Below, piece by piece: positions 1 to 8,762 of a DNA stretch of 64,000 nt. Within the stretch, counting starts at the first letter, position 1, and each line of letters begins with the position of its first letter. The notes beneath the pieces were generated by a model. It saw only the letters and a list, made by a program, of their open reading frames with translations, was not told where the DNA came from and ran no database searches. The stretch is from Streptomyces harbinensis (GTDB taxonomy: Bacteria > Actinomycetota > Actinomycetes > Streptomycetales > Streptomycetaceae): assembly GCF_900116145.1 (NCBI RefSeq), contig NZ_FPAB01000005.1, positions 248,001-312,000 on the forward strand, in the 5' to 3' direction. Position numbers and translations under genes: made by a program.

Positions 1-1
1 G

Positions 2-97
2 CGGCGGCTGTGGGAACTGGGCGAGCTGCACGACACCGGGGTGCTGACCGACGAGGAGTTCGGCGCCGCGAAGAAGGCGCTGCTGAACCGGCTCTGA
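2..97 (+). CDS. SHOCT-domain protein, C-terminal end only
   Basis: The window opens inside this gene; only the last 31 codons are present, ending at TGA 95-97. The visible tail runs LWELGELHDTGVLTDEEF and then a basic KKALLNRL end. That is the pattern of the short C-terminal SHOCT helix-turn motif found at the ends of many actinobacterial membrane or PH-like proteins. The function of the full protein cannot be judged from this piece. Confidence 0.7.
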   Translation, partial: RRLWELGELHDTGVLTDEEFGAAKKALLNRL

Positions 98-114
98 CCG
101 CTCGTGGACAGGCC

Positions 115-831
115 CTAGCCGCTCACGCCCTCCGGCTGGACGGGGGCGCCGTCGCCCACCGGGGGGAGGTCGCCCCGTTCCCCGGGGGACGGCTGCGGAC
201 CCGAGGCCGGTTCCTTGCCGGGCTGTGCGCTCCCGGCCTGGCCGGCCGTCGGCTGCGCCTCGCCGGCGAGGTCGCGCGCGGCCTCCTCCTGCGCGCTCAC
301 CACCTCGGCGGCGTCGGCGGGCCTGGCCGCCTCCAGGGCCGCCCGCAGCACGTCGGGGTCGATGTCCGGATCGGTGGTGATGACGGAGACCCGCAGCCCG
401 TCCAGGATGCGGTGGAACTCGGTGATGCCGGCCGCCTTGTCGGCGCTGATCCCGGTGTCGGCCGCGCCCGGCTCGGCCCGCTCCACCCGCAGTTCGATCG
501 TCGAGCCGGAGGCGGCGACGTAGCTGACGCCCCAGCCGTCCTCGCCGACCACCCCGGCCGACTGCGGGGCCAGGGTGTAGCCGGGGATCTCGGTCAGCTG
601 GATCAGCCCGGGATCGACCCCGGGGAAAACGGTCTCCTCGCCGGTGCCGGCCGGGGACTCCTCCGGCGGCTGCGCGGGGGAGGACGAGGCCGGCGGAGCG
701 CCGGACTCCTCGGTCACCTCGGAGGCGGGCGCGGCCGGTGTTTCGGTGCCGCAGGAGGCCAGTGGCAGGGCGAGCACCGGCAGCAGCAGGACGGCCGCCG
801 GCAGGCGGCGGACGGAGCGCGTGGCGATCAT
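115..831 (-). CDS. secreted lipoprotein of unknown function
   Basis: 238 residues from ATG 829-831; upstream codons in frame are Arg-rich and non-signal-like, so this start is preferred. Residues 1-28 form a lipoprotein signal peptide with Arg residues, a hydrophobic stretch and the lipobox LASC, so the protein is probably anchored outside the membrane through Cys. A Pro/Ser/Glu-rich linker follows (about 28-65). Then comes a compact domain rich in beta-type residues (about 70-165) and a disordered Gln/Pro/Gly tail. It lies 35 nt downstream of the siderophore-binding protein gene on the same strand and may be co-transcribed with it. I do not recognise the central domain. Confidence 0.75.
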   Translation of the reverse strand: MIATRSVRRLPAAVLLLPVLALPLASCGTETPAAPASEVTEESGAPPASSSPAQPPEESPAGTGEETVFPGVDPGLIQLTEIPGYTLAPQSAGVVGEDGWGVSYVAASGSTIELRVERAEPGAADTGISADKAAGITEFHRILDGLRVSVITTDPDIDPDVLRAALEAARPADAAEVVSAQEEAARDLAGEAQPTAGQAGSAQPGKEPASGPQPSPGERGDLPPVGDGAPVQPEGVSG

Positions 832-866
832 GTCCGCATTCTCCGCCCGCCGGCCGCCCGGGCGTG

Positions 867-1871
867 CTATTCCGCCGTGTCCACGCCGAAGATCTCCGCC
901 ATGTCGTCCAGTACCTGGTGTGCTCCCTGGAGGGAGACCGAGGTCATCCAGATCGCGTCCTCGACCTCGTGGACGTTCCCCTCGGCGACGGCGCCGAGCC
1001 GCTGCCACAGCGGGTTCGCCAGGAAGCGCTCCTTGCGCTCCTCGCCGCCCGCGTAGGTGGTGTAGAAGATCACGTCCGCGTCGGCCAGCTCGATCTGCTC
1101 CTCGCTGATCTCGATGTTGAACTCCTCGGGATCGCGCTGGTTCTCCGGCCGGGCGAGCCCCATGTCGGCCAGGATGATCCCGGAGAAGGTGTGCGGCAGG
1201 TAGATCCGGGTGGGGCCGTCCAGGAAACGGACGACGGAGACGGTCGGGTCGCCGTGCGCGGCGTTCACGGCCTCGCCGATCGCCGCGGCCCGGGTCTCGT
1301 ACGCGGACAGCTGCTCGGCCGCCGCGTCCTCCTCGCCGAGCACCTCGCCGACCAGCGCGATGTTGTCCTTCCAGGTCGGCCCGGTGGTGGGGACGAAGAC
1401 GGTGGGCGCGATCTGCGAGAGCGTCTCGTACAGCTCGTCGTGGCGCACGGTGGCCGAGACGATCAGGTCCGGCTCCAGCCGCATGATCTCTTCGAGGTTG
1501 GGGCTCTCCAGCGGGCCGACGTCCACGGTGTCCGCGACCGCGTCCCCCAGGTACGCGGGGAAGCCGTCCAGGTTCCGGTAGCCGCCGACGCCGCCGACCA
1601 GGGTGCCGTCCAGCGCGACGACCGCCTCGACCAGGCTGTTGTCCAGGGCCACGATCCGCTGCGGCTTGGCCGGGATCTCGGTCTCGCCCTTGTCGTGCTC
1701 GACGGTGCGCGGGAACGCGCCGTCCGCGGCGGCATCGGGGGAGGGGGCCGCGTCGTCCGCCGGGCCACCCGGGCTGTCGGACCCGCAGCCGGCCAGCCCG
1801 GCCGCCAGCGCGGTCATCAGCGCGAACGCGCCGACGCGGTGGCGCCAGCGGCGCCGGAGGAGGGTGGTCAC
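867..1871 (-). CDS. iron-siderophore ABC transporter, substrate-binding lipoprotein (FecB/FepB type)
   Basis: 334 residues from GTG 1869-1871, preceded by a purine-rich AGAGAG. A twin-Arg-rich N-end and hydrophobic helix run into the lipobox LAGC at about residue 25. The rest is a type III periplasmic-binding fold: an entry motif 'KPQRIVALDNSLVEAVVALD' near residue 67, and the hallmark 'LEPDLIVSATV' near 130 of helical-backbone ferric-siderophore binders. It is divergent from the two permeases and the ATPase at 2000-4999, and an iron box sits in its promoter. The ligand is therefore inferred to be a ferric siderophore. Which siderophore cannot be read from sequence. Confidence 0.92.
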   Translation of the reverse strand: MTTLLRRRWRHRVGAFALMTALAAGLAGCGSDSPGGPADDAAPSPDAAADGAFPRTVEHDKGETEIPAKPQRIVALDNSLVEAVVALDGTLVGGVGGYRNLDGFPAYLGDAVADTVDVGPLESPNLEEIMRLEPDLIVSATVRHDELYETLSQIAPTVFVPTTGPTWKDNIALVGEVLGEEDAAAEQLSAYETRAAAIGEAVNAAHGDPTVSVVRFLDGPTRIYLPHTFSGIILADMGLARPENQRDPEEFNIEISEEQIELADADVIFYTTYAGGEERKERFLANPLWQRLGAVAEGNVHEVEDAIWMTSVSLQGAHQVLDDMAEIFGVDTAE

Positions 1872-1887
1872 GGGTCTCTCTTTTCCA

Positions 1888-1906
1888 TTAGGTAAGGCTT
1901 GCCTTG
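1888..1906. promoter_or_regulatory. iron box (IdeR/DmdR1-type operator), site 1
   Basis: TTAGGTAAGGCTTGCCTTG, a 19-mer close to the actinobacterial consensus TTAGGTTAGGCTAACCTAA, 17 nt upstream of the binding-protein start. It would let iron-loaded DmdR/IdeR repress the importer. The match is seen in the sequence; binding is inferred. Confidence 0.8.
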
Positions 1907-1970
1907 GTAAAAGCTGTGTGAGCATAGCCAGCGGCCGGTGGCACAGGGAAGACGGGGGTGGGGGAAATGC

Positions 1971-1994
1971 GTAAGTCAGGTCTGCCTTACCTTG
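1971..1994. promoter_or_regulatory. iron box (IdeR/DmdR1-type operator), site 2
   Basis: GTAAGTCAG and CTGCCTTAC form an inverted repeat at 1971-1990 (one mismatch, centre GT). The overlapping 19-mer at 1976-1994 matches the iron-box consensus at about 12 of 19 positions. It lies just before the permease gene, so each arm of the divergent unit has its own box. Its position argues for the downstream GTG start (2000) of the permease rather than ATG 1967. Confidence 0.65.
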
Positions 1995-1999
1995 TGGAC

Positions 2000-3061
2000 G
2001 TGTCCGACACCCCAGCCGCCGCCCAGGCGCCACCGGCCCCGGCCCCGCCACCGCCCGCCCGGCGCGGCGCGGCCCGTTCCGTCGCGCTCACCGTGCTGGT
2101 GCTCGCGCTGGTCGTCGCCGTGTTCGCCTCCCTGGCCGTCGGCAGCAAGTCCGTCGCCCTCGGCGATGTGTTCGCCGCGCTCGGCGGCAGCCGCGAGGGC
2201 GACGCCGTGGTCGTCCGCGACCTGCGGGTGCCGCGTACGGTGCTCGGGCTGCTGGTCGGCCTCGCGCTCGGCGCCGCCGGTGCCGTGGCCCAGGACATCA
2301 CCCGCAACCCGCTGGGCGACCCCGGACTCATCGGGGTCAGCGCCGGGGCGGCCTTCGCCGTCGCCGCCGGCATCGGCCTCTTCTCCCTCACCCACTCCTA
2401 CCAGTACATCTGGTTCGCCTTCCTCGGCGGCGCCCTCGCCGGACTGCTCGCCTACACCGTCGGCGGCACCGGGTACGGCGGCGCCACCCCCGCCAAACTC
2501 GCCCTCGCCGGCGCCGCCGTCACCCTCTTCCTCGGCTCCTTCACCAGCGCCCTGGTCCTGCTCGACGTCAACACCCTGGACCAGTACCGCTCCTGGGCTG
2601 TCGGCTCGCTCGCCGGCCGCAACGCCGACCTCGGCCCGCAGCTCGCGCCGTTCGTGATCGCCGGACTGATCCTGGCGCTCGCGCTCAGCGGCCGGCTCAA
2701 CGCGCTGGCCCTCGGCGACGACCTGGCCACCACCCTCGGCGCGAGAGTCCGCACCACCCGCGCCCTGGGCGCCGTGGCCGTCATCGTGCTCACCGGCGCC
2801 GCCGTCGCCGCCGCGGGCCCGGTCACCTTCGTCGGCCTGGTCATCCCGCACCTGGTGCGCGCCTTCACCGGCCCCGACGCCCGCTGGCTGATCCCCTGCT
2901 CCGCGCTCGGCGGCGGCGTCCTGCTGCTGGCCGCCGACGTCATCGGACGCGTGGTCGCCCGGCCCGGCGAACTGGAGGCGGGCGTCGTCACCGCCGTCAT
3001 CGGCGCTCCCTTCCTGGCCGTCATGGTCAAGCGCGGCAAGCTCAGGGAGCACACCCGATGA
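2000..3061 (+). CDS. ferric-siderophore ABC transporter permease 1 (FecCD family)
   Basis: 353 residues if GTG 2000 is used. ATG 1967 and GTG 1958 are in frame and preceded by a G-run, but they would put iron box 2 inside the gene. After a Pro/Ala-rich cytoplasmic N-end there are about nine to ten hydrophobic helices. The family signatures are present: 'RVPRTVLGLLVGLALGAAG' around residue 75, 'DITRNPLGDPGLIGVSAGAA' around 98, and 'GPVTFVGLVIPHLVRAF' near 275 (the coupling helix to the ATPase). It overlaps permease 2 by ATGA, which indicates translational coupling. Its role is the inner-membrane half-channel for ferric-siderophore import. Confidence 0.95.
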   Translation: MSDTPAAAQAPPAPAPPPPARRGAARSVALTVLVLALVVAVFASLAVGSKSVALGDVFAALGGSREGDAVVVRDLRVPRTVLGLLVGLALGAAGAVAQDITRNPLGDPGLIGVSAGAAFAVAAGIGLFSLTHSYQYIWFAFLGGALAGLLAYTVGGTGYGGATPAKLALAGAAVTLFLGSFTSALVLLDVNTLDQYRSWAVGSLAGRNADLGPQLAPFVIAGLILALALSGRLNALALGDDLATTLGARVRTTRALGAVAVIVLTGAAVAAAGPVTFVGLVIPHLVRAFTGPDARWLIPCSALGGGVLLLAADVIGRVVARPGELEAGVVTAVIGAPFLAVMVKRGKLREHTR

Positions 3062-4146
3062 CCGCACCCGCCGCCACCCGCCGCCCCCGGGCACGCGCGC
3101 TCACCGCCGAGGCCGGGCCGCTGGGGCTGCGCGTCCCGGTCAGGACCGCCCTCACCTGCGCCGCCCTGCTGCTGGCCGGTTTCGCCGCCTTCCTCGCCTC
3201 GGTCGTGATGGGCACCTACGCCGTCCCGCTGAACGACGTCCTGGGCGCCCTCTTCGGCTACGGCGACGGCGCCGCCGATCTCGTCGTCCACACCCTGCGG
3301 CTGCCGCGCGCCCTGACCGCCATGCTCGCCGGGATCGCCTTCGGGCTGGCCGGCGCCGTCTACCAGGCCGTCACCCGCAACCCGCTGGCCTCCCCCGATC
3401 TCATCGGGATCTCCGCCGGGGCCGGTGCGGGCGCGGTGGCCACCATCCTGTTCGGCGGGGTCACCGCCGCCGGCGCCGGCACCTTCGGCGCGGTGCCCTA
3501 CGGGGCGCTGGGCGGCGCGCTGCTGACCGCCGCCGTCATCTACGCCTTCGCCTTCCGGGGCGGCACCATCACCGGCTACCGCTTCGTCCTGGTCGGCATC
3601 GCCGCCGCCGGGGCGCTGGCCGCGCTCACCCGCTGGATGCTGGCCCGCGCCGACATCGACCAGGCCGCCCGCGCCATGGTGTGGCTCACCGGCTCCCTCA
3701 ACGGCCGCAGCTGGTCGCACGTGGAGTGGATCGGGTACGCGCTGCTGATCCTGCTGCCGCTCACCCTCGCGCTGGCCCGCGCGTACCAGCTGCTCCAGTT
3801 CGACGACGCGACCGCGCTCAGCCTGGGCATGCGGCTGCACCGGGCGCGGATCGTGCTGCTGATCGCCGCCACCTGTCTGGCCGCCGTGGCCACCTCGGTG
3901 GCGGGCCCGGTGGCCTTCGTGGCGCTGGGTGCCCCGCAGATCGCCCGCCGGCTGGCCGGCACCGCCGGGGTGCCGCTGGTGACCTCCGGGCTGATGGGCG
4001 CCGTCCTGCTGCTCGCCGCCGACCTGGCCGGGCGGCTGGTGCTGGCCCCGACCGAACTGCCGGTCGGCATCGTCACCGGCGCCGTGGGCGCCCCGTACCT
4101 GCTGTACTTGCTCGCCCGCTCCAACCGGGCCGGAAGGGGAGGCTGA
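3058..4146 (+). CDS. ferric-siderophore ABC transporter permease 2 (FecCD family)
   Basis: 362 residues, starting at the ATG that overlaps the previous stop. It has the same fold as permease 1: 'LRLPRALTAMLAGIAFGLAG' around residue 80, 'AVTRNPLASPDLIGISAGAG' around 103 and 'GPVAFVALGAPQIARRL' around 282. It should form the heterodimeric channel with permease 1. The ATPase gene follows after one base (TGA-G-ATG), so the three genes read as one operon. No defects were seen. Confidence 0.95.
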   Translation: MTAPAATRRPRARALTAEAGPLGLRVPVRTALTCAALLLAGFAAFLASVVMGTYAVPLNDVLGALFGYGDGAADLVVHTLRLPRALTAMLAGIAFGLAGAVYQAVTRNPLASPDLIGISAGAGAGAVATILFGGVTAAGAGTFGAVPYGALGGALLTAAVIYAFAFRGGTITGYRFVLVGIAAAGALAALTRWMLARADIDQAARAMVWLTGSLNGRSWSHVEWIGYALLILLPLTLALARAYQLLQFDDATALSLGMRLHRARIVLLIAATCLAAVATSVAGPVAFVALGAPQIARRLAGTAGVPLVTSGLMGAVLLLAADLAGRLVLAPTELPVGIVTGAVGAPYLLYLLARSNRAGRGG

Positions 4147-4147
4147 G

Positions 4148-4999
4148 ATGACCGCGGAGACCGAGACCGGGACCGGGACCGCCGGGACGGAGGCGGAGGC
4201 CGGTGCCGCCCGGATCGGCGCCGCCGGGCTGCGGCTGGAGTACGGCGACCACGTGGTCGCCCGCGATCTCGACCTGTCCGTCCCGGACGGCAAGGTCACC
4301 GTGCTGGTCGGCCCGAACGCCTGCGGCAAGTCCACCGCCCTGCGCGCCCTGGCCCGCCTCCTCAAGCCCGCCGCCGGATCCGTCCTGCTGGACGGCCGCG
4401 ACATCGCCGCGCTCGGCGCCCGCGACGTGGCGCTGCGGCTCGCGCTGCTGCCGCAGTCCCCGGCCGCCCCCGACGGGATCACCGTCCGGGACCTGGTGGC
4501 CCGCGGCCGTACCCCGCACCAGCGCTGGTGGCGCCAGTGGTCGGCCGCCGACGAGGAGGCCGTGGACGCGGCGCTGGCCGCCACCGGGGCCACCGCCCTC
4601 GCCGAGCGGTCCCTGGACGAGTTGTCCGGCGGCCAGCGGCAGCGCGTGTGGATCGCGATGGCGCTCGCCCAGGACACCGGGGTGCTCCTGCTGGACGAAC
4701 CCACCACCTATCTGGACCTCGCCCACCAGGTGGACGTCCTGGAGCTGGTCGCCCGGCTGAACCGCGAGCGCGGACGCACCGTGGTGATGGTGCTGCACGA
4801 GCTGAACCTCGCCTGCCGGTACGCCGATCATGTGATCGCCATGCGGGACGGCACGGTCGCGGCGGCCGGCCCGCCCGCCGAGGTGATCACCCCCGAGCTG
4901 GTACGGGAGGTGTTTGGGCTGCGGGCCGCGGTGATCACCTGCCCGGTGGCCGGAACCCCGCTGGTCATCCCGGAGCTGGACGCCCGCGGCACGCCGTAA
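4148..4999 (+). CDS. ferric-siderophore ABC transporter ATP-binding protein (FepC/FecE type)
   Basis: 283 residues. A short Thr/Glu/Gly-rich lead is followed by one ABC domain: Walker A GPNACGKST (about 56-64), Q-loop LLPQSP, signature LSGGQRQR (about 159-166), Walker B LLLDEPTTYLD (about 179-189) and switch His in VLHELN. The cytoplasmic ATPase drives import through the two coupled permeases. The length is typical for the family. Confidence 0.95.
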   Translation: MTAETETGTGTAGTEAEAGAARIGAAGLRLEYGDHVVARDLDLSVPDGKVTVLVGPNACGKSTALRALARLLKPAAGSVLLDGRDIAALGARDVALRLALLPQSPAAPDGITVRDLVARGRTPHQRWWRQWSAADEEAVDAALAATGATALAERSLDELSGGQRQRVWIAMALAQDTGVLLLDEPTTYLDLAHQVDVLELVARLNRERGRTVVMVLHELNLACRYADHVIAMRDGTVAAAGPPAEVITPELVREVFGLRAAVITCPVAGTPLVIPELDARGTP

Positions 5000-5020
5000 C
5001 GCATGAGAAACGCCACGCCC

Positions 5021-5038
5021 CTGCCCGATATCGGGCAG
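5021..5038. terminator. 18-bp perfect palindrome after the siderophore importer operon
   Basis: CTGCCCGATATCGGGCAG, 22 nt after the ATPase stop and followed by ATTTGTT. It may be a short rho-independent terminator for the importer operon, or an operator for the 91-codon gene that begins at 5079. The sequence does not decide between these. Confidence 0.4.
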
Positions 5039-5078
5039 ATTTGTTGCGGAAACCGTCCTTGATCCGCACTATCGAGGG

Positions 5079-5354
5079 GTGCTCGAACGTCGGACCCCAC
5101 ACGAGGAACTCGTGGATCACCTGGTGCGCAGCACGCCGCTCGCCCGGGGCGAGGCCGCGCGTGTCGTCCTCGACGTGCTGGCGTACTTCGACGAGACCAT
5201 CGAGGAGTACACCCGCCGCCGCCACCGCGAACTGCAGGGGCGGGGACTGACCAATCCGGTGATCTTCGCGCGGATCGCCGAGGAGCTGACCCACCGCGCG
5301 GTGGCCCCGCCGCGACTGTCGGAACGGCAGCTGCGACGGATCGTGTACGGCTGA
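5079..5354 (+). CDS. conserved small protein upstream of glmS, function unknown
   Basis: 91 residues from GTG 5079. A second in-frame GTG at 5112 has a better ribosome site (GAGGAACTC), so the true start is uncertain. The protein is all-helical in character and strongly charged, with 'GEAARVVLDVLAYFDETIEEY' around residue 23 and the C-end LSERQLRRIVYG. No enzyme motif, signal peptide or membrane segment is visible. It ends 67 nt before glmS on the same strand. I recall similar short proteins in streptomycetes but know of no function. Confidence 0.75.
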   Translation: MLERRTPHEELVDHLVRSTPLARGEAARVVLDVLAYFDETIEEYTRRRHRELQGRGLTNPVIFARIAEELTHRAVAPPRLSERQLRRIVYG

Positions 5355-5421
5355 GCGCCGTCCACCGAGTGCGCACAGCGGCCCGCCACAAGGAACCAAC
5401 CCAGCCAGGAGGACACCCCTT

Positions 5422-7242
5422 ATGTGTGGAATCGTCGGATATATCGGGAAGCGGGATGTCGCACCCCTCCTCCTGGAGGGCCTCCAGCGCCTGGAGTACC
5501 GCGGCTACGACTCGGCCGGCATCGCCATCCACAGCAGCGGCAAGGGCGGCGGTCTGAAGACCGTCAAGAACAAGGGCCGCGTCCGTGACCTGGAGGCCAA
5601 GGTCCCCGCCCGCTTCGCCGGCACCACCGGCATCGCCCACACCCGCTGGGCCACCCACGGCGCCCCCAACGACATCAACGCCCACCCGCACACCGACGCC
5701 GCACAGCAGGTCGCCGTCGTCCACAACGGCATCATCGACAACTCCGGCGAACTGCGCGCCAAGCTCACCGCAGACGGCGTCGAACTCGTCTCCGACACCG
5801 ACACCGAGGTGCTGGCCCATCTCATCGCCCGCGCCCAGTCGCAGACCCTGGAGGAGAAGGTCCGCGAGGCGCTGCGGCACATCGAGGGCACCTACGGCAT
5901 CGCCGTGCTGCACGCCGACTTCCCCGACCGCATCGTGGTCGCCCGCAACGGCTCCCCGGTGGTGCTGGGCATCGGCGAGAAGGAGATGTTCGTCGCCTCC
6001 GACGTGGCCGCGCTCATCAGCCACACCCGCCAGGTGATCACCCTGGACGACGGCGAGCTGGCCACCCTCAAGGCCGACGACTACCGCACCTACACCACCG
6101 ACGGCTCCCGTACCGCCGCCTCGCCCACCACCGTCGAGTGGGAGGCCGAGAGCTACGACATGGGCGGCCACGACACCTACATGCACAAGGAGATCGCCGA
6201 GCAGGCCGAGGCCGTGGACCGGGTGCTGCGCGGCCGGATCGACGACCGGTTCGCGACGGTGCGGCTCGGCGGCCTCAACCTGGACGCCCGCGAGGCGCGC
6301 ACCATGCGCCGGGTGAAGATCCTCGGCTGCGGCTCCGCCTACCACGCCGGCCAGATCGGCGCCCAGCTGATCGAGGAACTGGCCCGCATCCCCGCCGACG
6401 CCGAACCGGCCAGCGAGTTCCGCTACCGCAACGCGGTCGTCGATCCGGACACCCTGTACATCGCGGTCAGCCAGTCCGGTGAGACATACGACACACTCGC
6501 CGCCGTGCAGGAGCTGAAGCGCAAGGGCGCACGGGTGCTCGGGGTGGTGAACGTGGTCGGTTCGGCCATCGCGCGCGAGACGGACGGCGGGGTGTACGTG
6601 CACGCCGGGCCCGAGGTGTGCGTGGTGTCCACCAAGTGCTTCACCAACACGGCGGTGGCCTTCGCGCTGCTCGCCCTGCACCTGGGCCGGATCCGGGACC
6701 TGTCGGTCTCGGACGGCAAGCGGATCATCGAGGGCCTGCGCAAGCTGCCCGGCCAGATCGCCGAGATCCTCGCCGACGAGCAGCGCATCGCCAAGCTGGC
6801 GGCCGACTTCGCCGACGCCAAGAGCATGATGTTCGTCGGGCGGGTGCGCGGCTACCCGGTCGCCAAGGAGGCGTCGCTCAAGCTCAAGGAGGTCTCCTAC
6901 ATCCACGCCGAGGCGTACCCCGCCTCCGAGCTGAAGCACGGCCCGCTGGCGCTGATCGAGCCCGCCACCCCGACCGTGGCGATCATCCCCGACGACGACC
7001 TGCTGGAGAAGAACCGGGCCACCCTGGAGGAGATCAAGGCCCGCAGCGGGCGGATCCTGGCGGTGGCGCACAGCGAGCAGGAGAAGGCCGACGACACCAT
7101 CGTGGTGCCGCGCAACGAGCCTGAGCTGGACCCGGTGCTGATGGGCATCCCGCTCCAGCTGCTCGCGTACCACACGGCCCTGGCGCTGGGCCGGGACATC
7201 GACAAGCCGCGCAACCTGGCGAAGTCCGTCACCGTGGAGTGA
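5422..7242 (+). CDS. glmS: glutamine-fructose-6-phosphate aminotransferase
   Basis: 606 residues from ATG 5422, preceded by a strong AGGAGGA. It converts fructose-6-phosphate and glutamine to glucosamine-6-phosphate, the first step toward UDP-GlcNAc and peptidoglycan. The N-terminal class II glutaminase begins MCGIVGYIG, with Cys2 as nucleophile after Met removal; HTRWATHG and NGIIDNSGEL are also present. Two SIS sugar-isomerase domains follow, with SQSGETYDT near residue 352 and the C-end LAKSVTVE carrying the conserved Lys. The length matches the family. A long hairpin terminator follows directly. Streptomycetes often carry more than one glmS, so this may be one of two copies. Confidence 0.97.
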   Translation: MCGIVGYIGKRDVAPLLLEGLQRLEYRGYDSAGIAIHSSGKGGGLKTVKNKGRVRDLEAKVPARFAGTTGIAHTRWATHGAPNDINAHPHTDAAQQVAVVHNGIIDNSGELRAKLTADGVELVSDTDTEVLAHLIARAQSQTLEEKVREALRHIEGTYGIAVLHADFPDRIVVARNGSPVVLGIGEKEMFVASDVAALISHTRQVITLDDGELATLKADDYRTYTTDGSRTAASPTTVEWEAESYDMGGHDTYMHKEIAEQAEAVDRVLRGRIDDRFATVRLGGLNLDAREARTMRRVKILGCGSAYHAGQIGAQLIEELARIPADAEPASEFRYRNAVVDPDTLYIAVSQSGETYDTLAAVQELKRKGARVLGVVNVVGSAIARETDGGVYVHAGPEVCVVSTKCFTNTAVAFALLALHLGRIRDLSVSDGKRIIEGLRKLPGQIAEILADEQRIAKLAADFADAKSMMFVGRVRGYPVAKEASLKLKEVSYIHAEAYPASELKHGPLALIEPATPTVAIIPDDDLLEKNRATLEEIKARSGRILAVAHSEQEKADDTIVVPRNEPELDPVLMGIPLQLLAYHTALALGRDIDKPRNLAKSVTVE

Positions 7243-7266
7243 CCGGCGCCGCCGCGCGCACAGAGC

Positions 7267-7317
7267 GGCGGCCCCCGGAGAGGGTGCGTGCCACCATACG
7301 CACCCCCGGGGGCCGCC
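7267..7317. terminator. strong hairpin terminator after glmS
   Basis: Outer arms GGCGGCCCCC / GGGGGCCGCC (7267-7276 with 7308-7317) and inner arms GGGTGCGT / ACGCACCC (7282-7289 with 7298-7305), around an 8-nt loop. There is no T-run, as is common in streptomycete terminators. The stretch 7318-7566 beyond it shows nothing recognisable. Confidence 0.85.
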
Positions 7318-7566
7318 ATCTCGCGCCGGCGTCGCCCATTACGCCGGCGTGGGGGACAGCCGCCGCCGGGTCCGTCACCTCCCGGCGGCGGCCAGAGGTC
7401 TCTGCTCCCTGTATGCCCCTCACAAGCGCACAATCCACCCCGCCGGGGGCAGGAATTTGCGGAAACGTCCCGGCGCCGGGGGCGGGGCACGCCGGGGCAC
7501 GGCGCGGCTGCGGAGCGGGACCGGCCGGGCGGCGCGGTACGGGCGCGCCCGGGGGCGGGACGGACT

Positions 7567-7596
7567 ACGGCGGCCGGCGGGGGCGCCGGCGGCCGT
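7567..7596. terminator. GC-rich inverted repeat at the end of the Usp gene
   Basis: ACGGCGGCCGGC and GCCGGCGGCCGT form near-perfect arms at the stop codon of the convergent universal stress gene. It is a plausible terminator for that gene. Confidence 0.5.
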
Positions 7597-8117
7597 CAGG
7601 GGATGACGATGACCGGGCGGCGCGCCCGGCGGGCCAGCCGGCCCGACACGGAACCGAACAGCCGCCCCAGCAGCCCCTGGGTGGTGCCCACGACGATGGC
7701 GTCCGCCTCGTACTCCTGGCCCACCTCCTCCAGCTCGTGACAGATGTCGCCGCCACGCTCCAGGAGGACCCAGGGGATGTCGGTCAGCAGGTCGGAGCAG
7801 GCCAGCTCCAGACCGATGACCTCGGTGCGGTGATCGGGGATGTCCACCAGGGCGGGGGGTTCGCAGCCCGCCCAGACGGTGGTCGGCAGCCGGTTCGCCA
7901 CATGAACGATGATCAGCCCGGAGCCGGCGCGGTGGGCCATGCCAATGGCGTATGCGAGAGCACGCTCACTGGTGGTCGAACCGTCGAATCCGACTACGAC
8001 ACCATGCTGAAATGCCGGGTCGCGGGAGTAGCGCTCATCGTCGGCGGACGCGGGGGTGGACGACGGATCGGCGAGACGCTTGCGATCCGTGGGTTCTGGG
8101 AGCTCGTATCCAGCCAT
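7596..8117 (-). CDS. universal stress protein, single UspA domain
   Basis: 173 residues from ATG 8117. The first 35 residues are a charged, probably disordered tail. One Usp fold follows: 'VVVGFDGSTTSERALAYAIG' about 40-59, and the nucleotide-loop variant GTTQGLLGRLFGSVS near residue 143, ending RRPVIVIP. The G-x2-G-x9-G(S) pattern suggests the ATP-binding subclass. Many streptomycete Usps are double-domain; this one is single. It is transcribed away from adpA, with the long adpA upstream region between them. Confidence 0.9.
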   Translation of the reverse strand: MAGYELPEPTDRKRLADPSSTPASADDERYSRDPAFQHGVVVGFDGSTTSERALAYAIGMAHRAGSGLIIVHVANRLPTTVWAGCEPPALVDIPDHRTEVIGLELACSDLLTDIPWVLLERGGDICHELEEVGQEYEADAIVVGTTQGLLGRLFGSVSGRLARRARRPVIVIP

Positions 8118-8762
8118 CAGTGCCTCGGCGGGCGGTCAGCGAGGGAACCTCGTGAGCACGGCAGGGACAGGTGTGGGACACGGAAGGGCCCACGTCAAGG
8201 CTGTTTCCTCAGCCACAAGCCCACCTCCAGAGTACGACGTACATTGCTGGTTCCCGCTGACGCCGTTGTCAACCCCGCGAACCGTGACCGAGCAGCATGC
8301 CCCACCGCGGGGCGGGGCGCAATGGCCGCCGCGCTCTTGTGTGCGACCGATGCCGGAGCGTAACGATACGGTGTCTGCGACGTTGCCGGCGACCCGCCGG
8401 GACGTCCCATCACCGGCCGGGGGTCTTGTTGACGACTTTTATTTTCAGCCAACTTCCCCACTACTGAAACACCTTGCCCACCCGCCCCGCCAACCCCACG
8501 GTCCCACGGGGAAACGGCGAGGCACCGGGGCCACCGGCCACCGGCGTCGCGGAGCACGACGAGAAGGCGCACTTCCCCCAACTCCTCGTACGTGTAACGC
8601 TTCCTGATCGACTGCTTCGCGCCACGTTGCCATGTCGATTTAGCGCCGAGTGATGAACTTGTCCCGCCGACCTCATCCGACACAGTAGATTCGATCTTGG
8701 CAATCACGTCGGGGGAAACGTGCAGGACCGAGAGGATGCGACGACCGAGGGAACTGAGGAGC
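8118..8762. promoter_or_regulatory. long intergenic region upstream of adpA
   Basis: About 645 bp without a convincing gene. It is AT-richer than its surroundings around 8340-8470 (for example the TTTTATTTTC stretch near 8438) and again around 8630-8710. Long untranslated regions with several regulator sites are known upstream of adpA in Streptomyces (gamma-butyrolactone receptor, AdpA itself, BldD). The region should hold the divergent usp promoter and the adpA promoter(s). I could not assign individual sites with confidence. Short open frames here lack ribosome sites and codon bias. Confidence 0.6.

Noticed and set aside
8445..8703. Short minus-strand frames in the adpA upstream region
   Set aside because: No ribosome site and no coding bias. 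The region is better explained as a control region.
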